Assembly: GCA_025997215.1 (NCBI GenBank)
Contig: BNUH01000053.1
Coordinates: forward strand, 1-18,487
Direction: 5' to 3'
Origin: Clostridia bacterium
GTDB taxonomy: Bacteria > Bacillota_A > Clostridia > Christensenellales > Aristaeellaceae
DNA length: 18,487 nt
Part shown: in pieces, positions 15,768 to 18,487 of the stretch
How the letters are laid out: the number at the start of each line of letters is the position of its first letter
Numbering within the stretch: position 1 is the first letter of the stretch
Position numbers and translations under genes: made by a program
The notes under the pieces: model-generated
Databases searched by the model: none
Seen by the model: only the letters and a program-made list of their open reading frames with translations
Told to the model about the DNA's origin: nothing

Positions 15768-17246
15768 ATGAACGGTCTAAAGGATTATCAATTCTGGTTC
15801 CTAGTGGGTTCGCAGCATCTGTACGGCGAGGAGACGCTGCGGCAGGTGGATACGCACGCGGCGGCAATGGTCGAAGGGTTCAACAAATCCGGCACACTGC
15901 CCTGTTCGGTGGTGTTCAAGCCCGTGCTGACCACGCCCGAACAGATACTCTCGATCATTCGCGAGGCGAATAACGACGATTCATGTGCGGGTGTGGTTAC
16001 ATGGATGCATACGTTTTCCCCATCCAAAATGTGGATAGCGGGATTGTCCATTCTTAACAAACCATACTGCCATCTGCACACCCAGTTCAACCGGAACATA
16101 CCCGACCAAGAGATCGACATGGACTTCATGAACCTGAATCAGTCGGCGCACGGGGATCGGGAGCATGGGTTCATCGGCGCGCGGATGCGGCTGCCGCGCA
16201 AGATTGTCGTGGGGTATTGGCAGGACGAGGCGGTGCTGCGGCAGTTGGCGTCGTGGATGCGCGCGGCAGTCGGTGCGGCGTTCAGCCGAAATCTGAAGGT
16301 TGTGCGGTTCGGCGATAATATGCGGCAGGTCGCTGTCACCGAAGGCGACAAGGTGCAGACGCAGATTCAGCTGGGCTGGCAGGTGAATACCTGGCCCGTC
16401 GGCGATTTGGTCGAGGGGATGGCGCGGGTTAAAGAGGCGGATATCGATGCACAATTGGACGAGTATGCTAAACATTACAGTGCGACGTCGTTAAACATTC
16501 CTGAAATTCGTTATCAGGCGAAGGAAGAGATCGCCATACGCCGACTGCTGGAAGCGGAGCGCGCGGCGGCTTATTCCAACACGTTTGAGGATTTACACGG
16601 CATGGAGCAGCTGCCCGGCTTGGCTTCGCAGGATTTGATGGCGCAGGGTTACGGTTACGGCGGCGAGGGCGACTGGAAAACCGCCGCGATGGTGGCCATA
16701 GTCAAGGCAATGACGGCGGGGCTGTCCGGCGGAACGAGCTTCATGGAGGATTACACGTACGACCTGACGCCCGGCAATGAACTCTCGCTGGGCGCGCACA
16801 TGCTGGAGGTCTGCCCGACGCTGGCGGCGGATAAGCCGCGCGTCGAGGTTCACGCGCTGGGCATCGGCGGCCGCAAACCGCCCGCGCGGTTGGTCTTTGA
16901 GGGTAAGCCCGGCAAGGCCGTCGCCGCGTCGCTGGTGGATATGGGCGCGCGGCTGCGCCTCATAGTGCAGGAGGTCGAGGCCGTTAAACCCATATACTCC
17001 ATGCCGAATCTGCCCGTCGCGCGCGTGATGTGGCGGTCGCTGCCCAGCTTCGCCGAGGCTGCGAAGTGCTGGATACTCGCGGGCGGCGCGCATCACACGG
17101 TATTCAGCTACGACGCGGACGCGTCCATGCTGGAGGATTGGGCCGAGATAATGGGGGTGGAATTTGTCAGAATCGGCGATGGCATTTCGTATGAATCGCT
17201 GAAAAAGGATTTATTCGCCGCTGACTTGGCCTGGAAGTTGAGGTAG
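15768..17246 (+). CDS. araA: L-arabinose isomerase
   Basis: A 492-residue isomerase of the usual length that converts L-arabinose to L-ribulose, the first step before AraB. The N-terminus reads FWFLVGSQHLYGEETL (9-24), a family hallmark. T-W-M-H-T-F-S-P-S-K-M-W (78-89) and H-T-Q-F-N (104-108) are typical. The metal and catalytic residues by homology are Glu300 (GYGGEGDWK), Glu327 (FMEDYTYD), His344 (GAHMLEVCP) and a His in AGGAHHT (438-444). GGAGG stands 6 bases upstream of the chosen ATG. The upstream gap is unusually structured, so araA may have its own control rather than simple cotranscription with araB. No araD follows; the next gene is a binding protein with its own promoter. Confidence 0.97.
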   Translation: MNGLKDYQFWFLVGSQHLYGEETLRQVDTHAAAMVEGFNKSGTLPCSVVFKPVLTTPEQILSIIREANNDDSCAGVVTWMHTFSPSKMWIAGLSILNKPYCHLHTQFNRNIPDQEIDMDFMNLNQSAHGDREHGFIGARMRLPRKIVVGYWQDEAVLRQLASWMRAAVGAAFSRNLKVVRFGDNMRQVAVTEGDKVQTQIQLGWQVNTWPVGDLVEGMARVKEADIDAQLDEYAKHYSATSLNIPEIRYQAKEEIAIRRLLEAERAAAYSNTFEDLHGMEQLPGLASQDLMAQGYGYGGEGDWKTAAMVAIVKAMTAGLSGGTSFMEDYTYDLTPGNELSLGAHMLEVCPTLAADKPRVEVHALGIGGRKPPARLVFEGKPGKAVAASLVDMGARLRLIVQEVEAVKPIYSMPNLPVARVMWRSLPSFAEAAKCWILAGGAHHTVFSYDADASMLEDWAEIMGVEFVRIGDGISYESLKKDLFAADLAWKLR

Positions 17247-17249
17247 GAC

Positions 17250-17278
17250 TTGACAAAAGCCGCAGATTATGTTACACT
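17250..17278 (+). promoter_or_regulatory. Strong sigma-A promoter of the metQ-like gene
   Basis: TTGACA (17250-17255), a perfect -35, is separated by 17 bases from TACACT (17273-17278), a good -10. It starts 4 bases after the araA stop and lies 44 bases before the ATG at 17322. The predicted leader is about 37 bases, too short for a SAM riboswitch or T-box. Confidence 0.75.
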
Positions 17279-17290
17279 GTTTTCAGGTGG

Positions 17291-17306
17291 GAATTAAGAG
17301 TAATTC
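17291..17306. promoter_or_regulatory. Short dyad in the metQ leader, adjoining the ribosome site
   Basis: GAATTA (17291-17296) and TAATTC (17301-17306) are perfect inverted repeats around AGAG, directly followed by AAGGAGGG. The dyad lies just after the expected transcription start. It could be an operator or a small hairpin next to the Shine-Dalgarno sequence. Confidence 0.4.
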
Positions 17307-17321
17307 AAGGAGGGTGTATCC

Positions 17322-18125
17322 ATGAACCGTAAACTCATAGCGCTCGCGCTGGGCTTAGTACTGCTGCTGGGTTTGACCCCGGCGCTGGCTGACGACGCGA
17401 AGATTACCGTCGGCGCAACAGCCGTGCCGCATGCCGAGATACTGAATTTCGTGGCGCCGCTGCTAAAGGAGCAGGGTGTCGAGCTGGTTGTGCAGGAATT
17501 CACAGACTACGTGCTGCCCAACCTGGCGCTGGAGAGTGGCGACCTGGATGCCAATTTCTTCCAGCACCGCCCGTACCTGAACGTCTTTAACGAGACCAAT
17601 GGCGGTCACTTGGTGGCGATAGTGGACGTGCACTACGAGCCGTTCGGCATCTATCCCGCGCGCGTAAAATCGCTGGCTGACCTGCCCGACGGTGCGGACG
17701 TGGCCGTACCCAACGACCCGACCAACGAAGCCCGCGCGCTGCTGCTCCTGCAGCAGGAAGGCCTGATCAAGCTGCCGGACGACGCCGGGCTGACCGTCAC
17801 GGTGAAGGACATCCTTGAGAATCCCAAGAATCTGAATATTGTTGAACTGGAAGCCGCGCAGATTCCGCGCGCGCTGCCGGACTTCGACATCGTGACGCTC
17901 AACGGCAACTACGCGCTGGAGGCCGGGCTGCACGTAGGCAAGGACGCGCTGGCCTATGAAGCCAAGGACTCGCTGGCGGCAGACACCTACGCCAACGCGC
18001 TGGTCATCAAGGAAGGCTCCGAGGATAACGAGGCGCTACTCAAACTGGCCGAGATCCTCAACAGCGACGAGGTTCGCGCCTTCATCCAGGAGACATACGA
18101 GGGCGACGTGGTGCCGAAGTTCTAA
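17322..18125 (+). CDS. metQ: NlpA/MetQ-family substrate-binding protein without lipobox
   Basis: A 267-residue binding protein of the NlpA family, whose best-known members feed D/L-methionine to the MetNI importer. After the signal come V-G-A-T-A-V-P-H-A-E-I-L (30-41), D-L-D-A-N-F-F-Q-H-R-P-Y-L, V-P-N-D-P-T-N-E-A-R-A-L-L-L-L and L-N-G-N-Y-A-L-E-A-G-L, all close to family consensus. The N-terminus MNRKLIALALGLVLLLGLTPALA is a signal peptide ending ALA before DD, a signal peptidase I site; no cysteine occurs in it, so the usual lipid anchor is absent. AAGGAGG precedes the ATG and a strong promoter lies upstream. No metN or metI is adjacent on either side, so it appears to be an orphan component or has another ligand. 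A terminator follows. Confidence 0.85.
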   Translation: MNRKLIALALGLVLLLGLTPALADDAKITVGATAVPHAEILNFVAPLLKEQGVELVVQEFTDYVLPNLALESGDLDANFFQHRPYLNVFNETNGGHLVAIVDVHYEPFGIYPARVKSLADLPDGADVAVPNDPTNEARALLLLQQEGLIKLPDDAGLTVTVKDILENPKNLNIVELEAAQIPRALPDFDIVTLNGNYALEAGLHVGKDALAYEAKDSLAADTYANALVIKEGSEDNEALLKLAEILNSDEVRAFIQETYEGDVVPKF

Positions 18126-18149
18126 GACGGGATTATGAAAGTATAGGTA

Positions 18150-18181
18150 AGCGGAGGAAGGTAAGCCTTCCTCCGCTTTTT
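18150..18181 (+). terminator. Intrinsic terminator after metQ
   Basis: AGCGGAGGAAGG (18150-18161) pairs perfectly with CCTTCCTCCGCT (18166-18177) around TAAG, followed at once by a T-run. It ends the metQ unit 25 bases after its stop. On the other strand it lies just after the symporter stop and could also act there, though with fewer Us. Confidence 0.92.
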
Positions 18182-18193
18182 AGCGCCTTGCGA

Positions 18194-18487
18194 TTATTGC
18201 AAAGCCAATTTCGATTGCCGTTTCGCTTCGTCGAACTCGCGTTCTATCTCATTGGATGGCTTGGCAGTCAACAGCGACACCAGCACGATCAGCAGCGACG
18301 AGAATATGAACGCGGGCAGCAGCTCATATACGCCCAGCACGCCGCCCATCGGTTTCAACACGAACTTCCAGAAAAACACCATCGCCGCGCCGCCCAACAG
18401 TCCCGCTATCGCGCCCATACGGTTCGTGCGCTTCCAGAACAGACTGAACAACACCAGCGGTCCGAACGCCGCGCCGAACCCGGCCCA
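18194..18487 (-). CDS. Sodium:solute symporter (PutP-like), C-terminal end only
   Basis: The last 97 residues of a sodium:solute symporter family protein; the rest lies beyond the right edge. The visible part begins WAGFGAAFGPLVLFSLFWKR, the typical late transmembrane segment of PutP/PanF-type transporters. It continues with T-N-R-M-G-A-I-A-G-L-L-G-G, a further hydrophobic span, then V-Y-E-L-L-P-A-F and a final span. A short charged tail (EIEREFDEAKRQSKLALQ) ends in the cytoplasm. The GFG-A-A-F-G-P pattern favours proline symporter-like members, but substrate cannot be settled from the fragment. It converges on metQ across the terminator. Confidence 0.85.
   Translation of the reverse strand, partial: WAGFGAAFGPLVLFSLFWKRTNRMGAIAGLLGGAAMVFFWKFVLKPMGGVLGVYELLPAFIFSSLLIVLVSLLTAKPSNEIEREFDEAKRQSKLALQ

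Noticed and set aside
17279..17321. A SAM riboswitch or T-box leader before metQ.
   Set aside because: The leader from the predicted start is about 37 bases, far too short; only a 6-bp dyad is present.

Overview
The window looks like chromosomal DNA of a fairly GC-rich Bacillota, most likely a Clostridia member. Strong AGGAGG-type ribosome binding sites precede most genes. The class A penicillin-binding protein carries a cysteine-containing tail of a kind I associate with clostridia, and the adenylosuccinate synthetase resembles a clostridial variant. I cannot fix the order or family from sequence alone. All large genes look intact, and coding is dense. No gene-free stretch exceeds 300 bases; the longest gaps are about 229 bases (araB-araA), 203 bases (upstream of the small His-tail gene) and 197 bases (rubrerythrin to the Rpn-like gene).

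Left part (1-3860): a 21-residue tail of a CBS-domain-like protein runs in from the left edge on the plus strand. Facing it on the minus strand are a pyridoxamine-phosphate-oxidase-fold protein, a class A penicillin-binding protein, and a small hydrophobic protein ending in alternating histidines.

Central part (3861-12724): a tight leftward gene train, probably one long operon or two overlapping transcription units. The order of transcription is rubrerythrin, citramalate synthase (cimA), two half-size ABC exporters forming a heterodimer, purA, pyrG. Several junctions overlap or nearly touch: rbr/cimA share one base, ABC1/ABC2 are 4 bases apart, and purA/pyrG overlap by 4. The exceptions are a 146-base block of GC-rich palindromes between cimA and the exporters, and a 9-base repeat of Shine-Dalgarno-like units between the exporter and purA. 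A long GC hairpin follows pyrG. The train thus joins oxidative-stress defence, isoleucine precursor synthesis, an exporter and the committing steps to AMP and CTP.

Right part (12725-18487): an AT-rich gene for a PD-(D/E)XK nuclease/transposase-like (Rpn family) protein diverges from rubrerythrin. It is followed by araB and araA, which convert L-arabinose to L-ribulose-5-phosphate; araD and a transporter are not in view. The araB-araA gap holds two sizeable inverted repeats. Then comes a separately promoted methionine-type (NlpA/MetQ) binding protein with no lipobox cysteine, a textbook intrinsic terminator, and the C-terminal end of a sodium:solute symporter on the minus strand.

I did not find an evident new multi-gene system. 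The best candidates for undescribed biology are non-coding: the 90-base inverted repeat before araA, the Shine-Dalgarno-like repeat array before purA, the Fur-family-like dyad at the rubrerythrin promoter, and the palindrome cluster after cimA. The alternating-histidine membrane peptide is the most unusual protein.
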